Assembly (NCBI RefSeq): GCF_000832305.1
Contig: NZ_CP010537.1
Location: 3,596,001-3,660,000, forward strand
Reading direction: 5' to 3'
From: Cupriavidus basilensis
GTDB taxonomy: Bacteria; Pseudomonadota; Gammaproteobacteria; Burkholderiales; Burkholderiaceae
DNA: 64,000 nt
Under the pieces are notes generated by a model. It had not been told where the DNA came from. It worked only from the letters and a program-made list of their open reading frames with translations, and made no database searches. Made by a program: the position numbers and the translations under genes. This document shows positions 44,868 to 54,677 of the stretch, piece by piece; position 1 is the stretch's first letter; every line of letters begins with the position of its first letter.

Positions 44868-46790
44868 TTACGATGATTTTCTTACGCGCAAATACCACTC
44901 CACAAGTAAGCGGACCTGCTTCGCGGTGTATCCCTTCTCAACCATGCGGTTGACAAAGTTCGCGTGCTTGTCCTGATCCTCGCGAGAGGATTTGGCGTTG
45001 AACGAGATCACGGGCAACAGGTCTTCGGTGGTGGAGAACATGCGCTTCTCAATCACCATGCGCAACTTCTCGTAGCTGGTCCACGCGGGGTTCTTGCCCG
45101 CGTTGTTGGCCCGCGCGCGCAGCACGAAGTTGACGATCTCGTTGCGGAAGTCCTTGGGGTTGGATATCCCCGCGGGCTTCTCGACTTTCTCAAGCTCGTC
45201 GTTCAACGCGTTGCGATCGAGAATCTCGCCGGTATTCGGGTCGCGATATTCCTGGTCCTGGATCCACAGGTCGGCAAACACCACGTAGCGATCGAAGATG
45301 TTCTGGCCGTATTCGGAATACGACTCCAGGTAAGCGGTCTGGATCTCCTTGCCGATGAACTCCACGAACGGTGCGGTCAGATACTCCTTGATGTACGACC
45401 GCAGCTTGGCTTCCTGCTCCGGCGGGAACTGCTCGCGCTCGATCTGTTGCTCGAGCACATAGAGCAGGTGCACCGGATTGGCGGCTACCTCGGTATTGTC
45501 GAAGTTGAAGACCTTGGACAAGACCTTGAAGGCGAAGCGCGTGGACAAGCCGTTCATGCCTTCGTCGATGCCGGCGTAATCGCGGTACTCCTGGTACGAC
45601 TTGGCCTTGGGGTCGACATCCTTCAGGCTCTCGCCGTCATAGACCCGCATCTTGGAGAAGATGTTTGAATTCTCCGGCTCCTTGATGCGGGTGAGCACGG
45701 CGAACTGCCCCATCATCTTCAAGGTGTTGGGCGCGCACGGCGCGGCCGATAGCGAACTGCTGCGCAACAGCTTGTCGTAGATCTTCACCTCCTCAGACAC
45801 ACGCAGGCAGTATGGCACCTTGACGATGTAGATCCGGTCGAGGAAAGCCTCGTTGTTCTTGTCGGCCTTGAAGGTTGTCCACTCGGCTTCGTTCGAGTGC
45901 GCCAGGATGACCCCGTCGAAGGGGATCGCGCCGAAGCCTTCAGTGCCCTTGTAGTTGCCCTCCTGGGTGGCGGTCAGCAACGGGTGCAGGACCTTGATCG
46001 GCGCCTTGAACATTTCCACGAACTCAAGCAGCCCGCGGTTGGCCAGGCACAGCCCGCCGGAGTACGAGTAGGCATCCGGGTCGTCCTGCGGGAAATCCTC
46101 CAGCTTGCGGATATCGACCTTGCCCACCAGCGACGAAATGTCCTGGTTATTCTCGTCGCCCGGCTCCGTCTTGGAGATCGCAATCTGCGACAGCACCGAA
46201 GGACGCAGCTTGACCACGCGGAAGCGCGTGATGTCGCCATTGAACTCGTGCAGGCGCTTGACCGCCCAGGGCGAGGCAATGGTGTTGAGATAGCGCACCG
46301 GGATGCCGTAGTCCTCTTCCAGGATCTTGCCGTCTTCCTCGGGTGCGAACAGCCCGAGCGGAGATTCATGGATGGGTGAGCCCTTCAATGCGTAGATGGG
46401 AACCTGCTCCATCAGCGCCTTGAGTTTTTCCGCCAGCGAGGACTTGCCGCCTCCGGGGGGCCCGAGCAGGTAGAGGATCTGCTTGCGCTCCTCGAGTCCC
46501 TGCGCGGCGTGCTTGAAGAAGGCGACGATCTGCTCGATCGTGTCTTCCATGCCGTAGAACTCGCGGAAGGCCGGATAAATCCTGATGACCTTGTTGAAGA
46601 ACAGGCGGGACAGCCGAGGGTCGTGGTGGGTGTCCACCAGTTCCGGCTGACCAATGGCGGCGAGCATGCGCTCGGCCGCGGTCGCATAGGCCGAAGGATC
46701 CTTCTTGCAGATATCCAGATACTCCTGGATGCTGTATTCCTCTTCCTTGCGAGCTTCGAAGCGTGTGGCGTAGTGGCCGAAAATGTCCAT
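44868..46790 (-). CDS. prkA: PrkA-family serine protein kinase (YeaG type)
   Basis: 640 aa. The N-terminal AAA+ domain holds Walker A GPPGGGKS at residues 110-117 and the sensor segment DGVILAHSNEAEW. The C-terminal half is the PrkA kinase-like domain. GGGAGTGAGGT precedes the ATG. PrkA/YeaG phosphorylates proteins, and in enterobacteria it modulates the nitrogen-starvation and stationary-phase response. More recent work describes AAA+ protease-like activity for relatives. It heads the operon prkA-yeaH-spoVR. Confidence 0.94.
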   Translation of the reverse strand: MDIFGHYATRFEARKEEEYSIQEYLDICKKDPSAYATAAERMLAAIGQPELVDTHHDPRLSRLFFNKVIRIYPAFREFYGMEDTIEQIVAFFKHAAQGLEERKQILYLLGPPGGGKSSLAEKLKALMEQVPIYALKGSPIHESPLGLFAPEEDGKILEEDYGIPVRYLNTIASPWAVKRLHEFNGDITRFRVVKLRPSVLSQIAISKTEPGDENNQDISSLVGKVDIRKLEDFPQDDPDAYSYSGGLCLANRGLLEFVEMFKAPIKVLHPLLTATQEGNYKGTEGFGAIPFDGVILAHSNEAEWTTFKADKNNEAFLDRIYIVKVPYCLRVSEEVKIYDKLLRSSSLSAAPCAPNTLKMMGQFAVLTRIKEPENSNIFSKMRVYDGESLKDVDPKAKSYQEYRDYAGIDEGMNGLSTRFAFKVLSKVFNFDNTEVAANPVHLLYVLEQQIEREQFPPEQEAKLRSYIKEYLTAPFVEFIGKEIQTAYLESYSEYGQNIFDRYVVFADLWIQDQEYRDPNTGEILDRNALNDELEKVEKPAGISNPKDFRNEIVNFVLRARANNAGKNPAWTSYEKLRMVIEKRMFSTTEDLLPVISFNAKSSREDQDKHANFVNRMVEKGYTAKQVRLLVEWYLRVRKSS

Positions 46791-47222
46791 ACCTCACTCC
46801 CGTCAGAGTCCCGTCCGAGGCGAAGGTAGATCTACTACAACCTAAGATCTCGCGGCAGCCTTTGCGGCTCCGCCACCCCGGCTTGGCGGTGCTGCCATGT
46901 TGCGAAATCTTTACTTCATCATAGTCAAATAACGGCGAAGGCTGAGAGTCGGTTGACGAACTTTTCAACTGCGTTTGCAACGGCGCAACGGATCAGCTCG
47001 GCTCACCGTACCAACACTCCAGGCCCCACTCGCGACGGGCATTTGAACCATGTCTTGTGACACACATTACACCTTTCCGTTATTCCGTGCACAGCTGCTT
47101 TTGTAACGGGAAACGCCCTCTTCCCCTCGCAACCCGCGCGGCGCGGGGCTTTGCGGCCGGCCTACTTCCAACGCACTACGACGTTGGCATGAGCGGCCAA
47201 TCGCATGGCCCCGCGCACGACG
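46791..47222. other. Intergenic region between prkA operon and acyl-CoA dehydrogenase
   Basis: 432 bp with no supported gene. It contains the prkA leader, an AGATCT direct pair (46828-46833 and 46845-46850, each palindromic) and, near 47133-47147, a CCCGCG/CGCGGG hairpin that may terminate the upstream minus-strand operon ending at 47223. Confidence 0.5.
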
Positions 47223-48410
47223 TCACAGCGTGCGTGCCACCAGCTCCTTCATGATCTCGTTGGAGCCGCCATAGATCTTGCTGACCCGCGCGTTCGCGTA
47301 CATGCGCGCGATCGGGTATTCGAGCATATAGCCGTACCCGCCATGCAGCTGCAGGCATTCGTCGATGATTTCGCAGTTCTTCTGCGAGCACCACCACTTG
47401 GCCATGGCCGCGGTGGGCGCATCGAGTTCGCCCTTCAGCAAGCGCACCATGCAATCATCGACGAACGTGGCGGCGATGGTTGCCTCGGTCTTGCACTCCG
47501 CCAGCTTGAAGCGCGTGTTCTGCATATCGATCAGCGGTTTTCCAAACACCTGCCGCTCGCGCACGTAATCGGTGGTGAGCTCGATCGCACGCTGCATGCT
47601 CGCTACCGCACCAAGCGCGATGATCATGCGCTCCTGCGGCAGTTGCTGCATCAGTTGATAGAAACCCTTGCCCTCCTCGTCGCCCAGCAGGTTCTCCACC
47701 GGCACGCACACGTCGTCGAAGAACAACTCGGCGGTGTCCTGGCCTTTCTGCCCGATTTTTTCCAGAATGCGGCCGCGCCTGAAGCCGGGCTGGTCCCGGG
47801 TCTCGACCATGATGAGCGAGACCCCTTTCGTGCCGGCATCGGGATCGGTCTTGGCCACCACGCAAACGAGATCGGCATGGTAGCCATTGGTGATGAAGGT
47901 TTTTGCACCGTTGATGCGATAGATGTCTCCGTTCTGGGTCTTCTCACGCACCGCTCGGGTGCGTACCGACTTGAGATCCGAGCCTGCGCCGGGCTCCGAC
48001 ATGGCGATGGCGGCCACCATGGCGCCTGAAGCCATCTGCGGAAGCCAATTGCGCTTCTGTGCCTCGATACCGTAGTTGAGCAAGTAATGGGCCACGATGC
48101 CGCTGTGCACGCCATTGCCCAGGCTGGTGGCGATGGCGCGTGCCATTTCGTTACAGATCACAGCCTCGTGGGCAAAGTTCCCGCCGCCGCCGCCGTACTC
48201 CTCGGGAATGCTGGCGCACAGCAGGCCAACCTCGCCGGCGCGGTTCCAGACTTCGCGGTCGATGTAGCCGCGCTCGGCCCAGCGCGCCTCGTTCGGCACC
48301 AGCTCGCGCTCCACGAAGCGGCGTACGGTGTCCTGGAACATGACCAGGTCTTCGCTCATCCAGGACACCCTGCGGGCGGCCATCGCCATGTTCTTGTCGG
48401 AATTTCCCAT
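47223..48410 (-). CDS. Acyl-CoA dehydrogenase
   Basis: 395 aa from ATG 48410, with AAGGAGAAC upstream. AMSEPGAGSDLKSVRTRA and FITNGYHADLVCVVAKT are the FAD-binding signatures. CLQLHGGYGYMLEYPIARMY and IYGGSNEIMKELVARTL form the C-terminal motif. It resembles medium-chain or long-chain bacterial acyl-CoA dehydrogenases. It is the last gene of the minus-strand series 47223-54362, behind an enoyl-CoA hydratase, so dehydrogenation then hydration of one substrate is expected. Confidence 0.93.
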   Translation of the reverse strand: MGNSDKNMAMAARRVSWMSEDLVMFQDTVRRFVERELVPNEARWAERGYIDREVWNRAGEVGLLCASIPEEYGGGGGNFAHEAVICNEMARAIATSLGNGVHSGIVAHYLLNYGIEAQKRNWLPQMASGAMVAAIAMSEPGAGSDLKSVRTRAVREKTQNGDIYRINGAKTFITNGYHADLVCVVAKTDPDAGTKGVSLIMVETRDQPGFRRGRILEKIGQKGQDTAELFFDDVCVPVENLLGDEEGKGFYQLMQQLPQERMIIALGAVASMQRAIELTTDYVRERQVFGKPLIDMQNTRFKLAECKTEATIAATFVDDCMVRLLKGELDAPTAAMAKWWCSQKNCEIIDECLQLHGGYGYMLEYPIARMYANARVSKIYGGSNEIMKELVARTL

Positions 48411-48501
48411 GTCGTTCTCCTTGATGGTTGCCGGTGATGCCGGCGATGCCTGTGTTGCGTTGCAGCATCACGCGCTTGTTCTTGTATGGTTGTGTGGTTG
48501 T

Positions 48502-49281
48502 TCAGTCGGGCCAGCGATAGCGCGGCGGCTGCTTTTCCAGGAAGCGCGTGGCGGCCTCCTGGCGGTACGCGGTGGCGAAAGCGATACCCTGGCCGTCCGC
48601 CTCCATCTCCAGCATGCTGTGCAGGTCCTGGTTCAGCGAGGCATTGAGCGCCTTCTTGGTCAGCGCAACCGCCACCGGCGAGGCCTCGGTGAAGGCCGAG
48701 GCAAGCGCCAGCGCGCGCGCCTGCAGCGCCTCGGGCGGCACGATTTCCATCACGATGCCTTGCTCCAGCGCCGCCGCGGCGCTCAGTTCACGCATCGAGA
48801 ACATCAGCGTCTTGGCGCGCTGCAGGCCGATCATGCGCGGCAGCGTGTAGAACACCCCGCAATCCGGGACCAGGCCCAGGCGCAGGAAAGGCAGGCCAAA
48901 GCGCGCGCGCGGCGTGGCCAGGATGATGTCGGCCACGAGAGCCAGACTGAAGCCGGCGCCATAGGCCGCGCCGTCTACCGCCGCGATCACGGGACGGTCG
49001 AGGTGGATCAGGTCTTCCAGCCACGGATGGATGGCCGCCAGGCGCTGGCGGCCCTGCTCAGCGCTGATTTCGCCCTGCATCGAGCTGATGTCGCCGCCGG
49101 AACAGAAATCCGAGCCCGCGCCGGTGAGGATCAGCGCGCGCACGCTGGTGTCCTGGCGCAACTGGTGCACGACCTCGCCGATCTCGCGGCGCATGGTGCC
49201 GTTCAGGGCGTTCTTGCGCTTCGGGAAGTCGAGCGTGAGGGTGGCAACGCCGTCGGCGACGGCGTAGCGGATGGTCTCCAT
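48502..49281 (-). CDS. Enoyl-CoA hydratase/isomerase (crotonase family)
   Basis: 259 aa from ATG 49281 (METIRYAVADGVATLTLDFP), with GAGGAG upstream. Crotonase oxyanion-hole segments are GAGSDFCSGGDISSM and DGAAYGAGFSLALVADIILA. The C-terminal EKQPPRYRWPD is the usual FxEKRxPxF variant. It hydrates enoyl-CoA. The gap to the next gene downstream is 91 bp and to the Bug gene upstream 60 bp, all on one strand. Confidence 0.92.
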   Translation of the reverse strand: METIRYAVADGVATLTLDFPKRKNALNGTMRREIGEVVHQLRQDTSVRALILTGAGSDFCSGGDISSMQGEISAEQGRQRLAAIHPWLEDLIHLDRPVIAAVDGAAYGAGFSLALVADIILATPRARFGLPFLRLGLVPDCGVFYTLPRMIGLQRAKTLMFSMRELSAAAALEQGIVMEIVPPEALQARALALASAFTEASPVAVALTKKALNASLNQDLHSMLEMEADGQGIAFATAYRQEAATRFLEKQPPRYRWPD

Positions 49282-49341
49282 GGCGAACTCCTCTGGGTTG
49301 CCTCGGTGAATAAATGGCGTAGCCGTCATAAGATCTGCGCC

Positions 49342-50328
49342 TCAGTCGAGCTGGATGTTGGCGTCGCGGACGATGCGTGCCCACTTGGGCGTGTCGGTCG
49401 CGATCACCGCGGCCAGTTCCTCCGGGGACGAGCCCACCGGCTGCAGCCCCATCGCCACCAGCTTTTGCGAGATGTCCGGGAGCCGCACGATGCGGGCGAT
49501 CTCGGTGGAGAGCCGAATAACCACGTCGTGCGGCGTATTGGCGGGCAGGAACATCGAGAACCAGCCGCTCGGCTCAAACCCGGTGTAGCCCGCCTGCGCG
49601 AAAGTCGGTACCGACGGAATCGATTTGTAGCGCTGGGTGCCCGTGATGGCGAGGATCTTGAACTTGCCGCTATTTAGATAGCTGTTGGCCGAGGTCACGT
49701 CGACAAAGGCCGAATCCACCTGCCCGCCCAGCACGTCGCTCATCAGCGGCGCGGCGCCTTTGTAAGGAATGTGTGCAAGGTCCATGTGCGCCTGCATCTT
49801 GAGCAGCTCGCCATGCAGATGCGAGGAGGTGCCGTTGCCATAGGAGCCGTAGCTGAGCTTGCCGGCCTTGGCCAGGGCCACGAACTCGGCGAGCGTGGTC
49901 GCCGGCACCCGGTTGGGCACCACGAACAGGTCGGAGGACCTGGCCAGTAGTGAAACCGGCGCGAAGTCGCGGGCCACGTCGTACGGGATGCGCTTGTACA
50001 GGCTGGGCGACTGGATCATGGCGGTGATGCCGAGCAGCATCGCGTAGCCGTCGGGCGGCGCCTTGGCCACGATGTCGTTGCCGAGCATGCCGCTGGCGCC
50101 GGGCTTGTTGTCCACCACCACCGGCTGGCCCCAGGCCTCGGTCAGGCGCTGGCCGATCATGCGCGCGATGGTATCGGTGCCGCCGCCGGCGGGATACGGC
50201 ACCACCATGCGGATGGGGCGTGCCGGATAGGTGCCCTGCGCCTGAGCGGGCCACTGCCATGCGCCCAGCAACCCACCACCGCCCAGCGCGGCCGCCTGGC
50301 CCAGCCAGTTTCGTCTCGATGTCTTCAT
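49342..50328 (-). CDS. Bug/TctC-family periplasmic receptor with Tat-like signal
   Basis: 328 aa from ATG 50328, with GGGAGACATC upstream. The N-terminus TSRRNWLGQAAALGGGGLLG contains a twin-arginine pair before the hydrophobic core, so export through Tat is possible. Family marks are YPARPIRMVVPYPAGGGTDT and DNKPGASGMLGNDIVAKAPP. It binds an organic acid of unknown identity. It sits between an acyl-CoA ligase and an enoyl-CoA hydratase gene, suggesting a receptor for the substrate of this operon. No TctAB genes lie nearby. Confidence 0.92.
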   Translation of the reverse strand: MKTSRRNWLGQAAALGGGGLLGAWQWPAQAQGTYPARPIRMVVPYPAGGGTDTIARMIGQRLTEAWGQPVVVDNKPGASGMLGNDIVAKAPPDGYAMLLGITAMIQSPSLYKRIPYDVARDFAPVSLLARSSDLFVVPNRVPATTLAEFVALAKAGKLSYGSYGNGTSSHLHGELLKMQAHMDLAHIPYKGAAPLMSDVLGGQVDSAFVDVTSANSYLNSGKFKILAITGTQRYKSIPSVPTFAQAGYTGFEPSGWFSMFLPANTPHDVVIRLSTEIARIVRLPDISQKLVAMGLQPVGSSPEELAAVIATDTPKWARIVRDANIQLD

Positions 50329-50376
50329 GATGTCTCCCATCGTTCTCGTTGTTCTCGCTGTTCTCGCTGTTCTTGT

Positions 50377-52119
50377 TCAGGCCACGCTGCCAGCAGCGGC
50401 CGGTTGATCCCCGCCTTGGTCCTGCTCCAGCTCCTGCAATGCCCGCCACTGGATCTTGCCGGTGGCCGATTTGGGCAAGGCATCGACAAAGCTGACAATG
50501 CGCGGCACCTTGTAAGCCGCCAGCCGCTCGCGGCACCACGCCATGATCTGCTCGGCGCTGGCCTCGGGCGTGCCGCGCGCCCCCGGCTTGAGCGCCACCA
50601 CGGCCTTGACGGTCTCGCCGCGGCGCGCGTCGCGCGCGGCGATCACGCAGGCTTCGTGGATGGCGGGATGCCCGTAGAGCAGGTTCTCCACCTCCGCCGG
50701 CCAGACCTTGAAGCCGGACGCGTTGATCATGCGTTTGAGCCGGTCGCGCATGAAGAAATAGCCTTCCTCGTCCATGAAGCCGAGGTCGCCGGTGCGCAGG
50801 AAGCGCTTGCCATCGATCTCGATGAACGATTCCGCGTCGGCCTGCGGGTTGCGCCAGTAGCCGCGCATCACCTGCGCGCCATGGGTCACGATCTCGCCCA
50901 GCTCGCCCTGCGGCAGCTCGGCCAGCGTGTGCGGGTCGATCACGCGCGCGTCCACGCCGAACGTGGCGATGCCCAGGCATTCGCGCTTGGGCCGGTGGCG
51001 CGGATTGGACAGCAGGAAGGCGGCGGTCTCGGTCAGGCCGTACGCCTCGACGTAAGGCAGGCCAAAGCGCTCCTGCAGCATGGTGGCCACGGCGTCCGGC
51101 ATGGCGGCCCCGCCGCCGCCCAGGTAGGCAAGGCTGGAGAGGTTGCGCTCGCCGATGCCCGGCTGCGCGAAGAAATCCACCAGCATGGCGGGCGGCGCGG
51201 CCCAGGTGGAAACCTGGTAGCGCTCGATCAGGTCTGCTGCTGCCGCGCGATCCCAGCGCGGCAGCAGCACGATGGTGGCGCCCAGGTAAAGCGGCGCGTG
51301 GATGCCGTTCTGCATGCCCAGCAGATGGAACATCGGCGCGACCGACAAGCACACGCTCTGCGGGCTGGCGCTGCGCCACAGCTGCGAGCCCACCGCCGCG
51401 CTCATCAGCGTGCCGTGCGTATGCATGCAGCCCTTGGGATGGCCAGTGGTGCCCGAGGTGTAGGCCAGCATGCACAGCGTGTCGTATCCGGCCTCATGCG
51501 CGCGCGGGGCATGGCCCGCGGCGTCGGCCTGCGTCCAGGTCGCCAGCGTGGCGCCTGCGGGTGCGCCGGCGGGCAGCGGGGCGCGCTCGCAAAGCCAGGC
51601 GGGCACGCCGCCGGTGCCGCCAGCCGGCTCGAGCATGTCCCCGTACTGATGCACGATGACATGCGCCAGGCTGGCGCCATGCAGCGGCGCGATCTGCGGA
51701 TAAAGCTCCGCCGCGACGAAAGCCGCCACCGCGCCGCTGTCCGCGGCCACGTGTTCGAGCTCCCCGGTCAGCCACATCGGGTTGGCTGGCACGACCACCG
51801 CCTCGGCACGCAGGATGGCGTAGTAGGCCACGATGAACTGCGGGCAGTTCTGGCTGAACAGCACCACGCGGTCGCCCGGCGCCACGCCGCATGCCTGCTG
51901 CAGGTAGCCGGCCATGCGCTCGATCTGCGCATGCAGGCCGGCGTAGGAGATGGCCGTATGGAAATACTGGATCGCGGTCTTGTCCGGATAGCGCCGGGCG
52001 GCGACCTCGACGTTGTAGGCCAGGCTGGTGCGCGGCACGCACACCTCGGCGGGCATGCCCGCAGGCCAGTGGGGAGAACGGTAGGCCGGGGCGTGGGTAG
52101 CAGAAGCAGCTTGATTCAT
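50377..52119 (-). CDS. Long-chain-type acyl-CoA synthetase (AMP ligase)
   Basis: 580 aa from ATG 52119 (MNQAASATHAPAYRSPHWPA); two further upstream codons would allow MFF. No strong ribosome site is seen before either start. ANL motifs: LAYTSGTTGHPKG, EAYGLTETAAF, MDEEGYFFMRDRLKRMINAS, and SATGKIQWRALQE with the catalytic lysine. It activates a carboxylate to acyl-CoA. It is third in the operon, after two Bug receptor genes and a MITE-like element. Confidence 0.92.
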   Translation of the reverse strand: MNQAASATHAPAYRSPHWPAGMPAEVCVPRTSLAYNVEVAARRYPDKTAIQYFHTAISYAGLHAQIERMAGYLQQACGVAPGDRVVLFSQNCPQFIVAYYAILRAEAVVVPANPMWLTGELEHVAADSGAVAAFVAAELYPQIAPLHGASLAHVIVHQYGDMLEPAGGTGGVPAWLCERAPLPAGAPAGATLATWTQADAAGHAPRAHEAGYDTLCMLAYTSGTTGHPKGCMHTHGTLMSAAVGSQLWRSASPQSVCLSVAPMFHLLGMQNGIHAPLYLGATIVLLPRWDRAAAADLIERYQVSTWAAPPAMLVDFFAQPGIGERNLSSLAYLGGGGAAMPDAVATMLQERFGLPYVEAYGLTETAAFLLSNPRHRPKRECLGIATFGVDARVIDPHTLAELPQGELGEIVTHGAQVMRGYWRNPQADAESFIEIDGKRFLRTGDLGFMDEEGYFFMRDRLKRMINASGFKVWPAEVENLLYGHPAIHEACVIAARDARRGETVKAVVALKPGARGTPEASAEQIMAWCRERLAAYKVPRIVSFVDALPKSATGKIQWRALQELEQDQGGDQPAAAGSVA

Positions 52120-52196
52120 AAAAAACACAAAGTGGGAAAATTGCAGGCCGCCACCAGCCCCGCGCGCATCAAGGCGGCGTGCATCGGGACGGCGTT

Positions 52197-52310
52197 AGAG
52201 GCTGTTTCAAAATGAAGCGAAGCGGTTCTGGCTAGGCGCGCGGCCGCAGACAGTACAAGTGGTACGGCAAGGCCGCGCAACGACGCCAGAATCATTTTGA
52301 AATGGCCTCT
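52197..52310. mobile_element. MITE-like 114-bp element with 19-bp terminal inverted repeats
   Basis: Left arm AGAGGCTGTTTCAAAATGA at 52197-52215, right arm TCATTTTGAAATGGCCTCT at 52292-52310; 17 of 19 positions pair. A second inner homology (TTCTGGC with GCGCGGCC) extends the symmetry. It has no coding capacity and ends at the first base of the TAA stop of the Bug gene (52310-52312). It may also act as a bidirectional terminator within the operon. Confidence 0.65.
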
Positions 52311-53302
52311 TAGTCAAGGCGGATGTTGCGGGTGCGGATGACCTTGCCCCAGCGCGCGTAATCGCTGCGCATGGTCTCGGCGAAGGCATCGGGCGTGCTG
52401 CCGGCAAGCACCACGCCCATGTCGTTCATGCGCGCGCGCACGGCTGGCATGGCCAGCACGCGGTTGACGTCCGCGGAGAACTTCTCTACCACCGGGCGCG
52501 GCGCGGCGGCCGGCAGCAACAGCCCGAACCAGCCCATCGAATCCATGCCCGCGATGCCAGACTCGCGAAAGGTCGGCACGTCTGGCAATTGCGGCGCACG
52601 CGCGGGGCCGGTCACCGCCAGCGCGCGCAGGCGGCCGGTTGCCATGTGCGGGCGCGCGCCCATCACCGAGATGATCGCCGCGGGGATCTGCCCGCCGAGC
52701 AGGTCGTTCAGCTCCGGCGCCTCGCCCTTGTACGACACGTGGGTCATGTCCAGCCCCGCCGCTTCGTTGAACACTTCGCAGTAGAGATGACCGCTTGAGC
52801 CGGTGCCGTAGGAGCCATAGTTGAACTGCCTTGGCCTGGACCTCACCAGCGCGATGAATTCGGCCAGCGTCGTGGCGGGCACCGAGTTGTGCACCGCGAA
52901 CACCAGGCTGGTGGTGCCAAGGTTGGACACCGGGGCGAAATCGCGCACCGGGTCGAACGGCGCCTTGGCATAGAGGCTGGGGGCCTGGACCAGCGTGGTG
53001 ATGGTAAGCAGCGCGGTATGGCCGTCGGCATCGGCCTTGGCCACGGCGTCGGCGCCGATCATGCCGCTGGCGCCCGGGCGGTTTTCCACCAAGATGGGGC
53101 GCTGCCACATCTTGCCGAGCGGCTCGGCAATCGCGCGTGCCAGCACATCGGTGGCGCCGCCCGCGGGGTAGGGCACCACCAGCCGCACGGGCTTGGCCGG
53201 GAAGGCGGCGGCGCGCGCCGGGCTCAGCCCCAGGCCCAGGCCGCCGGCGGCGAGGGCGCCGGCTCCGATCTGCTGCAATGCCTTGCGGCGCGTGTGCTGC
53301 AT
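52310..53302 (-). CDS. Bug/TctC-family periplasmic receptor
   Basis: 330 aa from ATG 53302 (MQHTRRKALQQIGAGALAAG), with a twin-arginine-like TRRKAL before the hydrophobic stretch. FPAKPVRLVVPYPAGGATDV and ENRPGASGMIGADAVAKADA are the family marks, and RNIRLD ends the protein. The TAA stop lies at the edge of the MITE-like element. It is closely similar in pattern to the next upstream receptor (53358-54362), so the pair probably arose by duplication. The ligand is unknown. Confidence 0.92.
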   Translation of the reverse strand: MQHTRRKALQQIGAGALAAGGLGLGLSPARAAAFPAKPVRLVVPYPAGGATDVLARAIAEPLGKMWQRPILVENRPGASGMIGADAVAKADADGHTALLTITTLVQAPSLYAKAPFDPVRDFAPVSNLGTTSLVFAVHNSVPATTLAEFIALVRSRPRQFNYGSYGTGSSGHLYCEVFNEAAGLDMTHVSYKGEAPELNDLLGGQIPAAIISVMGARPHMATGRLRALAVTGPARAPQLPDVPTFRESGIAGMDSMGWFGLLLPAAAPRPVVEKFSADVNRVLAMPAVRARMNDMGVVLAGSTPDAFAETMRSDYARWGKVIRTRNIRLD

Positions 53303-53357
53303 CGCTGCTCCTGAATCGGCCCGAACGGGCACGAGAGAGTTGGGAAATGCTGCAGGC

Positions 53358-54362
53358 TCAGTCGAGCCGGATATTGAGTTTGCGGATCACGCCGTTCCAG
53401 TAAGCCTGGTCGGCGCGCGCCACCTCGGCGAACTCCATCGGCCGGGTGCCTTTGACGATCACGCCAAGGTCGGTCATGCGCTGCCGGATATCTGGCGTGG
53501 CCAGGATGGCGTTCACGTCGGCCGAAACCTTGTCCACGATCGGCCGCGGCGTGCCGGCCGGGGCAAACAGGCCGAACCAGCCAGGCCCGTCCAGGCCGCT
53601 GTAGCCCAGCTCCTGGAAGGTCGGCACCTCAGGCAGCATGGGCGCCCGGGTGTTGCCCACCACCGCCAGCGCACGCAGGCGGCCGGTGCGCACATGCGGC
53701 TTGATGCCCATCACGGAGATGGTGCCCACCGACACCTGGCCGCCCAGCAAGTCGTTGAGCAGCGGCGCCTCGCCTTTGTAGGGGACGTGGATCATGTCCA
53801 GCCCGGCGGCGCCGGTAAACACTTCCATATAGAGGTGTGCGCCGCTGCCGGTGCCGTAGGTGCCGTAGGAATACCCTTTCGGTTTGCCCTTTGCCATTTG
53901 CACCACCTCGGCGAGGCTGCCCGGCATGGACGAACTGGCGGCCACCACGAGGTGCGAAGTCGCCAGTTCCGACAGCGCGACCAGGTCGCGCATCGGGTCG
54001 AAAGGCGGCTTTGCATACTGGCTGGGCACCTGCACCACGCTGGTCAGCGTGAGCAGCAAGGTGTAGCCATCCGCAGGCGCCTTGGCCACCGCATCGGCAC
54101 CGATCATGCCGCTGGCGCCCGGGCGGTTTTCCACCACCACCGTGCGCTGCCACTGCTGGCCAAGCGGCGCCGCAATGGCGCGGGCGAGCACGTCGGTGGC
54201 GCCGCCCGCCGGATACGGCACCACCAGCCGCACCGGCTTGGCGGGGTATCCGGTGGGCACGGCGCCTTGCGCGAGCGCGCTGGCGATGCCGGAGATGCTG
54301 CCGCCAGCGGCCAACGAGGCCGCGCCAAGCCGTAACAGGGTCCTGCGACGTCCTATCTGCAT
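53358..54362 (-). CDS. Bug/TctC-family periplasmic receptor
   Basis: 334 aa from ATG 54362, with GGGGAGAAGCAGG upstream. The leader GRRRTLLRLGAASLAAGGSI is twin-arginine-like. YPAKPVRLVVPYPAGGATDV and ENRPGASGMIGADAVAKAPA match the neighbouring receptor almost exactly. It is first gene of the minus-strand operon and divergent from the AraC gene at 54678, so probably the most directly regulated gene of this cluster. Confidence 0.92.
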   Translation of the reverse strand: MQIGRRRTLLRLGAASLAAGGSISGIASALAQGAVPTGYPAKPVRLVVPYPAGGATDVLARAIAAPLGQQWQRTVVVENRPGASGMIGADAVAKAPADGYTLLLTLTSVVQVPSQYAKPPFDPMRDLVALSELATSHLVVAASSSMPGSLAEVVQMAKGKPKGYSYGTYGTGSGAHLYMEVFTGAAGLDMIHVPYKGEAPLLNDLLGGQVSVGTISVMGIKPHVRTGRLRALAVVGNTRAPMLPEVPTFQELGYSGLDGPGWFGLFAPAGTPRPIVDKVSADVNAILATPDIRQRMTDLGVIVKGTRPMEFAEVARADQAYWNGVIRKLNIRLD

Positions 54363-54461
54363 CCTGCTTCTCCCCTCGTGAACCGCCACGCCGCGCCCCG
54401 CGGATGCGCAGGCCGGCAAGGGATGAGATTGCGCGATGGTGCACTGCGTGGACAATGACCT

Positions 54462-54485
54462 TTCGGCCCAAAATGATTGGCCGAA
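54462..54485. promoter_or_regulatory. Dyad in the Bug/AraC divergent promoter
   Basis: TTCGGCC (54462-54468) and GGCCGAA (54479-54485) are 7-bp perfect arms with a 10-bp centre, located between the divergent starts. AraC proteins usually bind direct repeats, so this may serve another factor or be a half-site pair. Confidence 0.4.
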
Positions 54486-54677
54486 TCGTTCAGGGAAAAG
54501 CCTGCCTTTGGTAAATCCGGATTGTGCCGGGGTGCAGCATCGGGTTCACTGGCGCACAGAACCGGCACAGACCCGGCAGTGGTCCGGCAAGCCCGCCCGT
54601 TGCGCTGCACTGCAGCGAGACGCAGCCCAGGGTGGATCCGGACCGGGACCACGGAGTCCGTTGAGAACGAGGAGACA

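Noticed and set aside
47057..47254. 65-aa plus-strand frame in the prkA upstream region
   Set aside because: No ribosome site; it overlaps the end of the acyl-CoA dehydrogenase gene and shows no domain.
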